Shown here one piece after another: positions 27,165 through 36,964 of a stretch of DNA of 52,322 nucleotides. The first letter of the stretch is position 1. Each line of letters starts with the position of its first letter. The notes beneath the pieces were generated by a model, which did no database searches, was not told the origin of the DNA, and worked only from the letters and a program-made list of their open reading frames with translations. Source of the stretch: Magnetococcales bacterium WMHbin3 (GTDB lineage: Bacteria; Pseudomonadota; Magnetococcia; Magnetococcales; Magnetaquicoccaceae); the NCBI GenBank assembly GCA_002753185.1, contig PDZX01000026.1:1-52322 (forward strand), given 5' to 3'. A program made the translations under genes and the position numbers.

Positions 27165-29335
27165 TTTGCCCTCCGAAGATCAACATCTCCATACTCAATC
27201 AGCTTAGAGAACTCTTTGCCGTCAAATTCGCGTATTGCGATTGTTCCATGATTATCGCGTACCAGTGCATGAAAAGCGAAGTCTTCAACAGCGTCTTTCG
27301 GAATTGTTTTAACGAAAGAATCGATGCACTCCTTGCTGTGACTGGTCAGAAATACCTGAACATTGAAGTCTTTTGCCAACTCATGAAGGAACGGGGTAAA
27401 AGTCTCTATGAGGTCAGCATGCATGGCATTTTCAAACTCGTCTATCAATACCACCCCATTTTCAGCAGAAGCGAACAGAAGCGATGTTAAGAAAATTCTT
27501 TGAAGGCCTTCACCGTAGGAAGTCAGGTCCATTGAACTTTTAAAATTGTCATCAGTCACTAAAAATCTTTGAAATTCATCAACAAGACGAACATCGCGTA
27601 CAGTTGCAACGACTTTTTTCTGAATAAATGTAAATATCTTCGATAGTAGTTTGGACTGCACCGCTTTATGATAAAAAGATGTATAATGATGGGGTTCATT
27701 AAAGAAGAATGGGCTACTAAAAATAACTTTACTTAATAATTTTATCGTATCCGCCTGCGTCTCTCTGTCTTGCCCTTGATAAATACGAGTGAGAGACTCA
27801 AGTCGATGGTTTTCGAACCGAGTTGAGATCTCAATCGATTTCAAATATCGAGTGCGCTCCAATAAAGCACTTTCCTCCATGAATGGTCGAATTTCTACGC
27901 TGCTATTTTTATTGTCAAAAACTCCCTCAACAGTTATATTTTCAGTAAGCTGATCTGTCAACCATCGAGAAGAGAGGCGATCTTCCGGAATTTTTCCCCT
28001 CCGTCTTAACACATCAACAACTCCATTGAAGTCATTTTGTTTGCACAGCAGGTAGAGAGCTTCAAGAAATGATGTTTTCCCACTATTATTCATGCCTGCA
28101 AAAAGATTGATTCTAGAAATCTTATGAACCGTTAGTCCGTTAAGGCGGCGGTATGCCGTAACCTTAATAGAAGAAAAATGACTATCAATTCGATCATAAA
28201 AAACTGAAGTCTGTTCTACGCCTTGCAGGTTGCTGCTGCGTGCTTTTTCAACGACACCTCGAAGCTTACCCAACGCTTCTTCAAGTTGCGGAGTCTGTTC
28301 CGATGAAATCGCAAGCAGACCGAGAGTGGCAATATCTGTGGTTACAGCATTAACAGCATCTCTGGCCCTTTCTCTGAAAATAATATCACTTGTCCGGTAC
28401 GTCTCGTTGAGATTTCGACATTGTTTGAGCTTTTCGATAGCCGCAGGATCTCTTATTATTTTAGATAAAGTACCTATATCATCACGTTTAGAGATGACAG
28501 GCTCTTGATATTTATAATATTTTCCAGAGGAATCAGAATCTATATCATCCTCTATTGGTTCACGAGACAGCCAGCTGAAAAAAAGCTCTCTATTTCCAAT
28601 GTCGTTCGCCAGGTTGGCGGCATCATCCCATTGCAGCCATTCCTTGAGAGCAGTGTTGCGTGCGGCCTCACGAAAAATTGGAAACATGGCTTCGTTGAAC
28701 TGGTCTCCGTAATCAGATGCTTGATATTGATTCCCAAGCGCAAGAGCTCGAATGCTTCGACGAAGCTCCGTTTTGGTGATACCCACTCTTCTGCACACAT
28801 CTTCTTCGGAAATATTGTGCTTTTTGATCTCATTCTCCAGCAATTTGGCCTGGTTCCATTCACCCCATTTGCGATTCCCACTAATATGTTTAAGCGCCAT
28901 CAGAGTTAAATGATGAACTTCGTCAGAGTCTTCATAAAGGACGATCGGGACTTTACTGAAAACGTTTTTGTCGAGCCTCCCTAAATCAATGCTTTTTTGT
29001 TCATATTCATTGCTGAGATATTTTAGCGCCGCAATACGTCGATTCCCCTCCACAACGACATACCCCCCGTCAGGGAGTTCTCGTACCTGAATTTGATCAA
29101 CAGGAAGGTAGCCGTTAGACTTGAAGCTATCCACCAGATCTTGAATGTTCTGATTTTTATCCCCAACAATCATCCTGTAAGTTCTATTAACAACATCCTT
29201 TTCTTTGATCCGGTCATCAGGAACGTTGACCTGGTCAACCTCATGGATAAGGCGGAAATTGTTATGATCTAAATAAAGGTTCTTCAGGCTAACCTTTCTA
29301 GTATTGGCGCCAGGTTGTTTATTGTCGTCGGACAT
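27161..29335 (-). CDS. ParB-like nuclease domain fused to SMC/AAA ATPase (defence candidate)
   Basis: 724 residues. An N-terminal ParB/Srx-like domain (residues ~60-110) has EGNRRIAAL at 96-104, equivalent to the GEHRR-type CTP/phosphate motif. An HTH-like segment follows (174-200, ISEEDVCRRVGITKTELRR), then a linker with coiled-coil character (~290-370). The ABC/AAA_15-type ATPase has Walker A GMNNSGKTS (414-422), signature SYGEG (606-610), Walker B VVLIDEFE (to 635) and an H-loop TSH (664-666). GGGAGG precedes the ATG. Strongly AT-rich relative to neighbours. Overlap with the TOPRIM gene indicates a two-gene system like OLD/PARIS but with an added ParB-like sensor. The defence role is inferred. 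Confidence 0.8.
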   Translation of the reverse strand: MSDDNKQPGANTRKVSLKNLYLDHNNFRLIHEVDQVNVPDDRIKEKDVVNRTYRMIVGDKNQNIQDLVDSFKSNGYLPVDQIQVRELPDGGYVVVEGNRRIAALKYLSNEYEQKSIDLGRLDKNVFSKVPIVLYEDSDEVHHLTLMALKHISGNRKWGEWNQAKLLENEIKKHNISEEDVCRRVGITKTELRRSIRALALGNQYQASDYGDQFNEAMFPIFREAARNTALKEWLQWDDAANLANDIGNRELFFSWLSREPIEDDIDSDSSGKYYKYQEPVISKRDDIGTLSKIIRDPAAIEKLKQCRNLNETYRTSDIIFRERARDAVNAVTTDIATLGLLAISSEQTPQLEEALGKLRGVVEKARSSNLQGVEQTSVFYDRIDSHFSSIKVTAYRRLNGLTVHKISRINLFAGMNNSGKTSFLEALYLLCKQNDFNGVVDVLRRRGKIPEDRLSSRWLTDQLTENITVEGVFDNKNSSVEIRPFMEESALLERTRYLKSIEISTRFENHRLESLTRIYQGQDRETQADTIKLLSKVIFSSPFFFNEPHHYTSFYHKAVQSKLLSKIFTFIQKKVVATVRDVRLVDEFQRFLVTDDNFKSSMDLTSYGEGLQRIFLTSLLFASAENGVVLIDEFENAMHADLIETFTPFLHELAKDFNVQVFLTSHSKECIDSFVKTIPKDAVEDFAFHALVRDNHGTIAIREFDGKEFSKLIEYGDVDLRRAK

Positions 29336-29468
29336 ATTTCACCTCCCGTGCAGCGCGCTTGTCGGCTAGCGTCAGATGGTGGTCGTTGATGCGATCACCG
29401 TTGAATACGTAATACCATGGTGCAGAATCCACATCTTTGCCCCGATCTTTCTCCCGTAAGCAACCGAC
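29319..29468 (-). other. Headless ORF fragment overlapping the ATPase start
   Basis: An open frame without ATG reads ...VDSAPWYYVFNGDRINDHHL and ends at 29319 with VKYVRRQ, overlapping the first 17 bp of the ATPase gene. The peptide is not low-complexity and has the look of a true C-terminus, possibly the tail of a third, upstream cassette gene cut off at the junction with the fadD copy. A GTG at 29432 could start a 37-residue peptide. Family not recognised. Confidence 0.3.
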
Positions 29469-29540
29469 TCAAATGATACACGATACGACCAACCAGATTG
29501 ATATGCAACGTCTCTTTCGCATCCAGGCAAATTTTCTCCA

Positions 29541-29774
29541 GTGCCAACCGAAGCGCCTGAGGACTCGCTTTTCGACTCCGGGGACTTTCTGCTGGCGCGG
29601 GCGCAAGAACTGATGCGCCGTTTTCCCGGCTTTGCCATGATCTGCGCCATCACTCCGTTGAATGACCCATGGACCGTAAACAAAGGTTTTATCACCCCCA
29701 CGCTGAAACCGCAGCGGAAACGCATCCTGGAGGCGTTCGCGGAACAGGTGGAGGGGATCGCCTGTCACCAATGA
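29541..29774 (+). pseudogene. Detached 3' fragment of a fadD-like gene
   Basis: The frame encodes LLARAQELMRRFPGFAMICA and on through AFAEQVEG, equivalent to the last ~65 residues of FadD, with no AMP-binding part. The last 167 alignable bases share 91% identity with 25977-26143. Upstream residues (APEDSLFDSG) align only loosely with FadD, so this may be the remnant of a second, diverged fadD or an old duplication. It ends six codons after the identity stops. Confidence 0.8.
29718..29758 (+). repeat. Copy B of 41-bp identical core, fadD 3' end direct repeat
   Basis: Identical to 26103-26143 over 41 bases. It flanks the ATPase/TOPRIM cassette on the right. Confidence 0.9.
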
Positions 29775-29799
29775 CTGTTAATCCACGCTCCGAAGGCGA

Positions 29800-29828
29800 T
29801 TGCACCGTCACGCGGGACGTGCTATATT
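29800..29828 (+). promoter_or_regulatory. Probable sigma-70 promoter of the plus-strand signalling operon
   Basis: TTGCAC (29800-29805), a 17-bp spacer, and TATATT (29823-29828). The predicted start near 29835 leaves a ~78-base leader before the first receiver gene at 29913. Confidence 0.6.
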
Positions 29829-29912
29829 GCCTGCCGAAGTACCTCCCCTGGCCGGATCGATACACTTGAAGGTCGTACAAATGATGCCGTTTCAATCGCA
29901 GGAGATTTGGCA

Positions 29913-30761
29913 ATGCCAAAGATTCTAATTGTCGATGACAATGAAAAGGAGATCCGCCGTCCGTTGGTGCGCCAACTCAGTCGGGTCTTCGGTGACGACA
30001 AGATTCTGGAAGCGGAAAATGGTCAACAGGCCCTGGAGACGGTGGAGCGGGAACATCCCATGGTCGTCCTGCTGGATGTCATGATGCCGATCATGGACGG
30101 GATCTCCGCCTGTCGTCTGCTCCGCAGCAAACCGCAGTATGCCGGGATTTACGTCATCATGCTGACCGGTCGCGAGGGTGGTCTGGCGGAAGGGTTGGAG
30201 ATCGGAGCCGATGCCTACGTCCGCAAGCCCTACGACATCGAGGAACTGACGGCCTATGTCCGCAAGGGGCTGAATCAGTCCAAGGAACGCAGCATGCCCG
30301 CCATGGATCCGGTGACCGGTCTGTTCAACGAATCCTTCTTCATGGAATCCCTGCTGGTGGGCGAACTGGCCCGTGCGGCCCGTTACGAGATGAATTTTTC
30401 CGTCATCCGGCTGCGCCTCGATCTCACTCTGAACGAAGGTTCGGAACCGGATGACGAGTTGTTGAGAGCCGTGGCGCGCCTGCTCGTCTTTCGGGAAAGC
30501 GACCGGGTGGCCTATTTCGGTGGTTACGACTTCGTGGTGATGCTGCCCTACACCGCACCCACCAACGCGATGGCAATCGCGCAACGTCTGTGTGCGAAAA
30601 TCACGGCGACCGGCTTTCCCGGTTACGACAAGGTCACGGCCAGCTTCGGCATCGCCAGCTTCGATTCGGCGCAAAGCCTGCTGTTGCAGTTGGCCGAGGA
30701 TGCCTTGAATCAGGCCCAGATTCAGGGTGGAGGGGTGGTGCGGCTGGCGGATTCGGCCTGA
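29913..30761 (+). CDS. Receiver fused to degenerate GGDEF domain
   Basis: 282 residues from the ATG at 29913 (GGAG 9 bases upstream). Residues 1-120 are a receiver: VDDNEKE acidic pocket, phospho-Asp in VVLLDVMMP, and YVRKPY. Residues ~130-280 are a GGDEF fold whose signature reads GGYDF, so diguanylate cyclase activity is unlikely. The inhibitory-site motif RESD is kept exactly five residues before it (RESD-RVAYF-GGYDF). That pattern is typical of degenerate GGDEF proteins acting as c-di-GMP receptors. First gene of a five-gene operon. Confidence 0.88.
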   Translation: MPKILIVDDNEKEIRRPLVRQLSRVFGDDKILEAENGQQALETVEREHPMVVLLDVMMPIMDGISACRLLRSKPQYAGIYVIMLTGREGGLAEGLEIGADAYVRKPYDIEELTAYVRKGLNQSKERSMPAMDPVTGLFNESFFMESLLVGELARAARYEMNFSVIRLRLDLTLNEGSEPDDELLRAVARLLVFRESDRVAYFGGYDFVVMLPYTAPTNAMAIAQRLCAKITATGFPGYDKVTASFGIASFDSAQSLLLQLAEDALNQAQIQGGGVVRLADSA

Positions 30762-30792
30762 ACGTATTGATTCGCAAGCAAGGGAGATCCCG

Positions 30793-31398
30793 ATGGAAGA
30801 AAAAAGAGAAGGCAGAATCCTGATCGTCGATGACAAGATAGAAGAAGAGTTGACAACGGTCGTGCGCGCCCTCACCCGTCTCGGTTACGAGGTGCATACC
30901 AGCGTCAACGCGGCCGGGGCCTTCGCCAAATTGAAGGAATTGACCATCGATGTGGTGGTGACCGACTACAACATGCCTTTCGTCGATGGCCTGGAACTGT
31001 TCCACAAAATCCGTGCCAAATACCCGGAGATGCCGGTCATCATGATCACCGGCGTCGGCTCCACGGATGTCGCGGTGGAATTCATGAAAGCGCGCGGCAC
31101 CGATTATCTCTCCAAACCCGTCAATCTGAACGAACTGGATCAGAAAATCCGCCGTGCGGTCGGCATCGCCATGAACGTGGAGTTGACCCATCTGCGCAAG
31201 ACGCTCGATGTGGTCAAGGGATATCTCAACCTGGCCTCCGCCAGCAGCCGCTCCATCTTCGCCGCTGCGGATCGCATCTCGGGCAACGATGCCGTGGTGC
31301 GGGAACTCCATACCACCGCCCGCTATCTCGGCCAGAACCTGATCGCCGCCATCAAGGCCATCGAGTCGCACGCGCAGGAAATGGACCTCGATGGGTAG
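30793..31398 (+). CDS. Response regulator with C-terminal helical domain
   Basis: 201 residues from the ATG at 30793 (GGGAG 6 bases upstream). Receiver at residues ~8-125: ILIVDDK, phospho-Asp in VVVTDYNMPF, Thr in MITGVGS, Lys in LSKPVN. The last ~70 residues are helical, with LHTTARYLGQNLIAAIKAIE. They could be a dimerisation or HPt-like bundle, although the His lacks a clear HPt context. The 3' end overlaps the next gene by 8 bp. Confidence 0.85.
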   Translation: MEEKREGRILIVDDKIEEELTTVVRALTRLGYEVHTSVNAAGAFAKLKELTIDVVVTDYNMPFVDGLELFHKIRAKYPEMPVIMITGVGSTDVAVEFMKARGTDYLSKPVNLNELDQKIRRAVGIAMNVELTHLRKTLDVVKGYLNLASASSRSIFAAADRISGNDAVVRELHTTARYLGQNLIAAIKAIESHAQEMDLDG

Positions 31399-32259
31399 GA
31401 TCATGATCGTGGACGACGACGAGGAGCACATTCTCGTCCCGTTGACCCGGCAGTTGGGGCGGGTCTTCGGCGACGAGAACGTCAACGGGGTGACCTCCGT
31501 CGCCGAAGCCCTCCAATACGCCGAGCGGGAAGCCGTCGCCGTGGTGGTGACGGACATCATGATGCCCGGGATGGATGGCTTCGAATTCTGTCGGCAGTTT
31601 CGCGCCAATCCCCTCAATCTGGGCTACATCATCATCCTGAGCGGACGGGATGGCGGCATCGCCGAAGGGTTGCGCGCCGGGGCCGATGTCTACTTCCGCA
31701 AGCCCTACGACATCGAGGATCTGGTGGCTCAGATCGAAAAAGGGGTGGATGTCGCCCGCAACCGCCTCTTTTCCCTCCAGGACCCGTTGACCGGACTCTA
31801 TCTGCGGCGCATCTTCGATGCGGTTTTCAACCTGGAATCGGCCAAGCTCAGCCGGGTTCCCTCCCCGCTTTCGGTCATCATGTTCGATATCGACCATTTC
31901 AAACAGGTCAACGATACCTTTGGTCATCACACGGGTGACCTGGTGCTCAAGGATGCGGCGGAACTGCTCAAAAAGCACAGCCGCAAGAGTGATCTGTTCG
32001 TCCGTTACGGCGGCGAGGAGTTTCTGCTGCTGCTGCCGGGCGCACTGGAAAGCAAGGCCATGGAAGTGGCCCACCGTCTCCACGATGCCATGGGGGCGCA
32101 TCTTTTCCCCGATGCGGGCCGGGTGACCGCGAGTTTCGGCGTGGCCACCACCCATCGCCAGCCCGCCTCCCTGGTGGCCAGGGCGGATCGGGCATTGTAC
32201 GCGGCCAAGGAGGCCGGTCGGAACCAGGTCATGTTGGCCAGCGCCGAGGATGCCGCGCC

Positions 32260-32263
<4 letters not shown>
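31391..32263 (+). CDS. Receiver-GGDEF diguanylate cyclase
   Basis: 290 residues. The receiver (1-120) has VDDDEEH and phospho-Asp in VVVTDIMMPG. The GGDEF domain (~130-285) is intact: FDIDHFKQVNDTFGH for GTP/metal binding and the active site GGEEF, preceded by the inhibitory-site RKSD at -5. This is a PleD-like arrangement: phosphorylation-driven c-di-GMP synthesis with product inhibition. It overlaps both neighbours (8 bp upstream, TTGA downstream). Confidence 0.93.
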
Positions 32264-33297
<1,034 letters not shown>

Positions 33298-33304
33298 TCC
33301 GCCG

Positions 33305-34471
33305 GTGATGACGGATCACAACGCGCGCCCGCTCGTCCTGATCGTCGATGACCAACCGGACAACGTGATGCGACTGGCCGAGGCGCTGAAACAGGAGGAG
33401 TACCTGCTGCGCTTCGCCCTCGACGGGCAGGAGGCCTTGCGGATGGTGGCCGCAATGGAAGTGGACCTGATCCTGCTGGACGTCGTCATGCCGGAAATGG
33501 ATGGTCACACGGTCTGCCGGTTGCTCAAAGCCGACCCACGCACCCGCGACATCCCGATCCTCTTCGTCACCGCCAAGCGGGGGGTGGAGGATGAAACCCT
33601 GGCCCTGGAACTCGGCGCGGTCGATTTCATCTCCAAACCCTTCACCGCCTCGGTGGTGCGGGCCAGGGTCAGGACGCAGATGAACATGCTGCGCGCGCGC
33701 GCCAGGCTGGTGGAGGCGGAAAAACAGACCGCGCTGGGACAACTGGTGACCGGCGTGGCGCACGAAATCAACACCCCGGCCGGGATCGGGATCACCTCCG
33801 CATCGGAACTGGAGGAGCGTACCCGCCGCTTCGCCACGCTGGTCCGGGGCGACGGGATCAGCGAGGATGAGTTGTGGGAGTACCTCGCATCCACGGAACG
33901 GCTGGCCCGTTTGATCCATGACAGCCTGGAGCGGGTCTCGGATCTGGTATGCCGGTTCAAATCCCTTGCCGTGGGGCAGCCTGGCGAATCGGCGCGGGCG
34001 TTTGCGATCAGGGCTTGTCTGAAGTCGGCCGTGTCGTTGCTGTGTCACGATCCCGATCGCGCCCGCCTGTCGGTGACGATTGCCTGTCCGGCATCCGTGA
34101 GCATGCATGGCTATCCGGGGGTGCTCTCCCGGATCGTGATCCATCTGCTGCATTATTCCCGGACCCACAGCTTCCGTCCGGATCAGGTGGGGGCTGTCCT
34201 GATCGAGGTCACGGAGGCGGGGGAACGGATCGACATCACCTATCGGGATGACGGCCCGGGCATGCCGGAAGATGCGTGCCGTTGCATCTTCGATCCGTTT
34301 CATACCCTTTGGCTGGATCACGGTCGTTACGGTTTTGGGATGCACATCGTTTTCAATCTGGTCACACGTGTCTTGGGGGGAACGATCACCTGCGACAGCA
34401 CGCCAGGGAACGGGGTGCTCTTCCGGATCCAACTCCCCCGGCGAGGACCGGCGGTAGCGGACGCGTCATAA
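33305..34471 (+). CDS. Receiver-histidine kinase hybrid with altered N-box
   Basis: 388 residues (GTG at 33305 or ATG at 33308). The receiver occupies ~8-125 (LIVDDQPDN, LILLDVVMPE, FISKPFT). The kinase core has H-box GVAHEINTP, a DHp helix pair, and HATPase with G1 YRDDGPGMP and G2 YGFGMHIV. The N-box reads IHLLHYS where three sister kinases here read INLI(N/H)NS, so the Mg-ATP-binding Asn is Tyr. It may be a pseudokinase or phosphatase/scaffold. Last gene of the plus operon; it overlaps the convergent operon end by 6 bp. Confidence 0.88.
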   Translation: MMTDHNARPLVLIVDDQPDNVMRLAEALKQEEYLLRFALDGQEALRMVAAMEVDLILLDVVMPEMDGHTVCRLLKADPRTRDIPILFVTAKRGVEDETLALELGAVDFISKPFTASVVRARVRTQMNMLRARARLVEAEKQTALGQLVTGVAHEINTPAGIGITSASELEERTRRFATLVRGDGISEDELWEYLASTERLARLIHDSLERVSDLVCRFKSLAVGQPGESARAFAIRACLKSAVSLLCHDPDRARLSVTIACPASVSMHGYPGVLSRIVIHLLHYSRTHSFRPDQVGAVLIEVTEAGERIDITYRDDGPGMPEDACRCIFDPFHTLWLDHGRYGFGMHIVFNLVTRVLGGTITCDSTPGNGVLFRIQLPRRGPAVADAS

Positions 34472-35242
34472 ATCGCGCATCTCGATCATGATCCACTTTT
34501 CCTGGCCCCCGGTGTCGCAGATGACCCGTCCGGCAAGCAGCACCGGCACGGGTTTGCCGGCCTCCATCCGCAGCGTCTTGGGCACGTCGTGGGGTTTGAG
34601 ATTGATCAGGATGTCCTCCAGCAACCGACCGATATCCTCTTCGCAAAACAGGTGTCCCACCGGTACGTCCCGCAGTTCCTGGGCGGGGCGACCGGTCAGG
34701 CGCACGGCGGCGGGATTCATGTAGCGGATGCGGCCCACGCGGTTCGGCGCGCACAGGATCAGGCCGCTGCTCAACGAGGTGATGATATCCTGGAACGCCC
34801 AGCGGCTCTCGCTCAGGTTGCCCACCTGGGTCTCCAGGGCACGCTGTTTTTCCAGGTTGGCCTGATGGAGCGCGACCTCTTCCAGCCCTTTCCGCACCAC
34901 GGCCTGCAACTCCTCGAAGGCGCACGGCTTGCGCAGGTAGACATCGGCGCCCACCTCCAGGCCTTCCGGCATCCCCCCGTCCCGTCCGGTGAGCATGATG
35001 ATGTAGATGCCACGATTGTCGCTGTCCGCCCGAATGGCCCGACAGGCGGCGATGCCATCCATGACCGGCATCATGACATCCAGGATGATGACCTCCGGGT
35101 GGTGCCGGGCGACCATGACGACGGCACTCTGACCGTTGGCCGCCTCCAGGATGTTTTCCGGACCATGGATGCGCCCGAGTTGACGCTTCAAAGGGTCACG
35201 CACTTCCTCGGCATTGTCATCGACAATCAAGATCTTAGGCAT
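34466..35242 (-). CDS. Receiver-PAS response regulator
   Basis: 258 residues. Receiver at 1-120 (ILIVDDNAEE, VIILDVMMPV, YLRKPC), a coiled-coil linker (~120-145), then a PAS-like domain (~148-258; GRIRYMNPAAVRLTGR). There is no output enzyme, so it probably works by protein contact. GGAGGAG lies just before the ATG, inside the upstream kinase gene, with 8-bp overlap. Last gene of the minus operon. Confidence 0.88.
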   Translation of the reverse strand: MPKILIVDDNAEEVRDPLKRQLGRIHGPENILEAANGQSAVVMVARHHPEVIILDVMMPVMDGIAACRAIRADSDNRGIYIIMLTGRDGGMPEGLEVGADVYLRKPCAFEELQAVVRKGLEEVALHQANLEKQRALETQVGNLSESRWAFQDIITSLSSGLILCAPNRVGRIRYMNPAAVRLTGRPAQELRDVPVGHLFCEEDIGRLLEDILINLKPHDVPKTLRMEAGKPVPVLLAGRVICDTGGQEKWIMIEMRDL

Positions 35243-36572
35243 GTTTCTCCTCCGTGGTCAGGGGCAGGGTGAAGCTGAAGAGGCTGCCCCGACCCAGGGT
35301 GCTGTGGACATGAATGTCACCGCCTTGCCTGCGCACCAGTTCGCGGGCGATGGGCAGGCCCAGTCCGGTACCGCCAGCCTGGCGCGTCGCGGAGTTGTCC
35401 ACCTGCTCGAACGGCTCGAAGATGACCTCCAGCTTCTCCGGAGGGATGCCCGGCCCGGTATCCGCGACGCGAAACATGGCCATCCCCGCCGCTGGCAGGA
35501 TGGCCAGGGTCACCGAACCATGCTGAGTGAACTTGATGGCATTGCCCAACAGATTGAACAAGATTTGTTTAAGGCGTTTGCCGTCCGCCATGACCACAAT
35601 TTCCTGTTCCAACTCCACGTTCAGACGCAGCCCCTTCTTTTCGGCCAGGGGACGCACGGTGGCGAGAACATCGTGGATGACCGGCCCCACGGGACAGGGG
35701 GCTGCGCTCAGCGTCAGCCTGCCCGCCTCGATGCGGGCGAAATCGAGCACATCCTCGATCAGTCCCAGGAGGTGTTCCACGGAGCGCAGACCCTGGCCGG
35801 CGATCTCCGCCACCTCCTCGCTGACCTCGTCGAGGGCGGCCTGGAAGGAGGAGCGTCGTGCGGCATCGTCCAGGGAGGCAATCATGGAGTGCAATTTTTT
35901 CATGCCGGTAAACAGATGAAACTGGGTCTTGAACTCCTCGAAAGGCCCTTTCGTGCCTTGCAACGGGGTGCGCAATTCGTGGCTCATCATGTGCAAAAAG
36001 TTGGTCTTCGCCAGACTGGCGGCATCGGCCGCCCGTCGCAGCGCCTCTTCGCGCATGCGTGCCTCATCCAGTTCCCGGATGTCCCGATAGGCGCGCAACG
36101 AGACCTTGAGCGCCGTTTTCAGGCGACGGCTGGTCAGGTCGGTCTTTTCCAGAAAATTATTAATATCATATTCTTCAAAAATCTTTTCTTCTGGAAATTG
36201 CCCCGCCTGGCCGGTGCGCAACAGGATGCGCAGATTCTGGTTTTTGATCTCCTCCCGGATGTATTTCACCACCTCCAGACCCGCATGACTGGTCTCCATG
36301 ACGACATCCAGCAAAATGACGGAGGCATCGGCATGGGTGACGAGCAACTCCTTGGCCTGCTCTCCGGAGTATCCAGAGATCAGCAGCAGGGGACGTCCCT
36401 CGAAGAGGAAATCCTTCAGCACTTCTTCGGTGAGGATGTGAATCTGTCGGTCGTCATCGATCACCAGGATCTTCCAGGGATCGACCCGGAGCGGGACCTC
36501 CGCCTGGGCAACGGGAGCCTTTTTTTTGAATACCATCAATTTTTTGCCAGTATCCTGGCCTGACTCATCCAT
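35235..36572 (-). CDS. Receiver-histidine kinase hybrid
   Basis: 445 residues. Receiver at ~33-155 (ILVIDDDRQIH, VILLDVVMET), a short coiled coil, HisKA with FLHMMSHELRTPL, and a complete HATPase (N-box ILFNLLGNAIKF, G1 VADTGPGIPPE, G2 GGTGLGLPIAREL). The orthodox kinase core differs from the GVAHEINTP kinases nearby. No membrane helix, so cytoplasmic. It overlaps the PilZ gene upstream by 8 bp and the receiver-PAS gene downstream by 8 bp. Confidence 0.92.
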   Translation of the reverse strand: MDESGQDTGKKLMVFKKKAPVAQAEVPLRVDPWKILVIDDDRQIHILTEEVLKDFLFEGRPLLLISGYSGEQAKELLVTHADASVILLDVVMETSHAGLEVVKYIREEIKNQNLRILLRTGQAGQFPEEKIFEEYDINNFLEKTDLTSRRLKTALKVSLRAYRDIRELDEARMREEALRRAADAASLAKTNFLHMMSHELRTPLQGTKGPFEEFKTQFHLFTGMKKLHSMIASLDDAARRSSFQAALDEVSEEVAEIAGQGLRSVEHLLGLIEDVLDFARIEAGRLTLSAAPCPVGPVIHDVLATVRPLAEKKGLRLNVELEQEIVVMADGKRLKQILFNLLGNAIKFTQHGSVTLAILPAAGMAMFRVADTGPGIPPEKLEVIFEPFEQVDNSATRQAGGTGLGLPIARELVRRQGGDIHVHSTLGRGSLFSFTLPLTTEEKHA

Positions 36573-36921
36573 GCTCCCGCTCCTGGGATGGTTCGCTGTT
36601 CAGCAGGTCGCCAAGCGTCTCCCGGGTGTGGATATCGGGGTCGCGAAACTGGATGCCGGCGTGGGTACCGTCATTCCAGACAATGGTGCAGGGGATCTCC
36701 AGCATGTACGAATGCTCTCCCTGGATGAATTCCGGCTGAAAATAAAGCCGCAGGATCCCCTCCTTGCACGCCGACAACCGATCCACCATGGGAATCTCCA
36801 GACGGATCCCCCCGGAACTGAGATTCACCACTGGCACGTTGATCAGGAACCCGTCGGCAAAGAAGATGGCCGATTTGATGGACAGGGTGATCCGGAGATG
36901 TTCCCGACGATCATCGCTCAT
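36565..36921 (-). CDS. Single-domain PilZ protein
   Basis: 118 residues from the ATG at 36921. Both c-di-GMP contacts are present: RxxxR within DDRREHLRI, and NxSxxG as NLSSGG. Unlike the PilZ protein at 184-780, this one should bind c-di-GMP. It lies between a receiver gene (43 bp upstream) and the hybrid kinase it overlaps, so it may feed c-di-GMP status into that phosphorelay. Confidence 0.88.
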   Translation of the reverse strand: MSDDRREHLRITLSIKSAIFFADGFLINVPVVNLSSGGIRLEIPMVDRLSACKEGILRLYFQPEFIQGEHSYMLEIPCTIVWNDGTHAGIQFRDPDIHTRETLGDLLNSEPSQEREHG

Positions 36922-36964
36922 GTTCGTTCCCAGCATGCCGGTTGCGATGCAAAAACAATCGATT

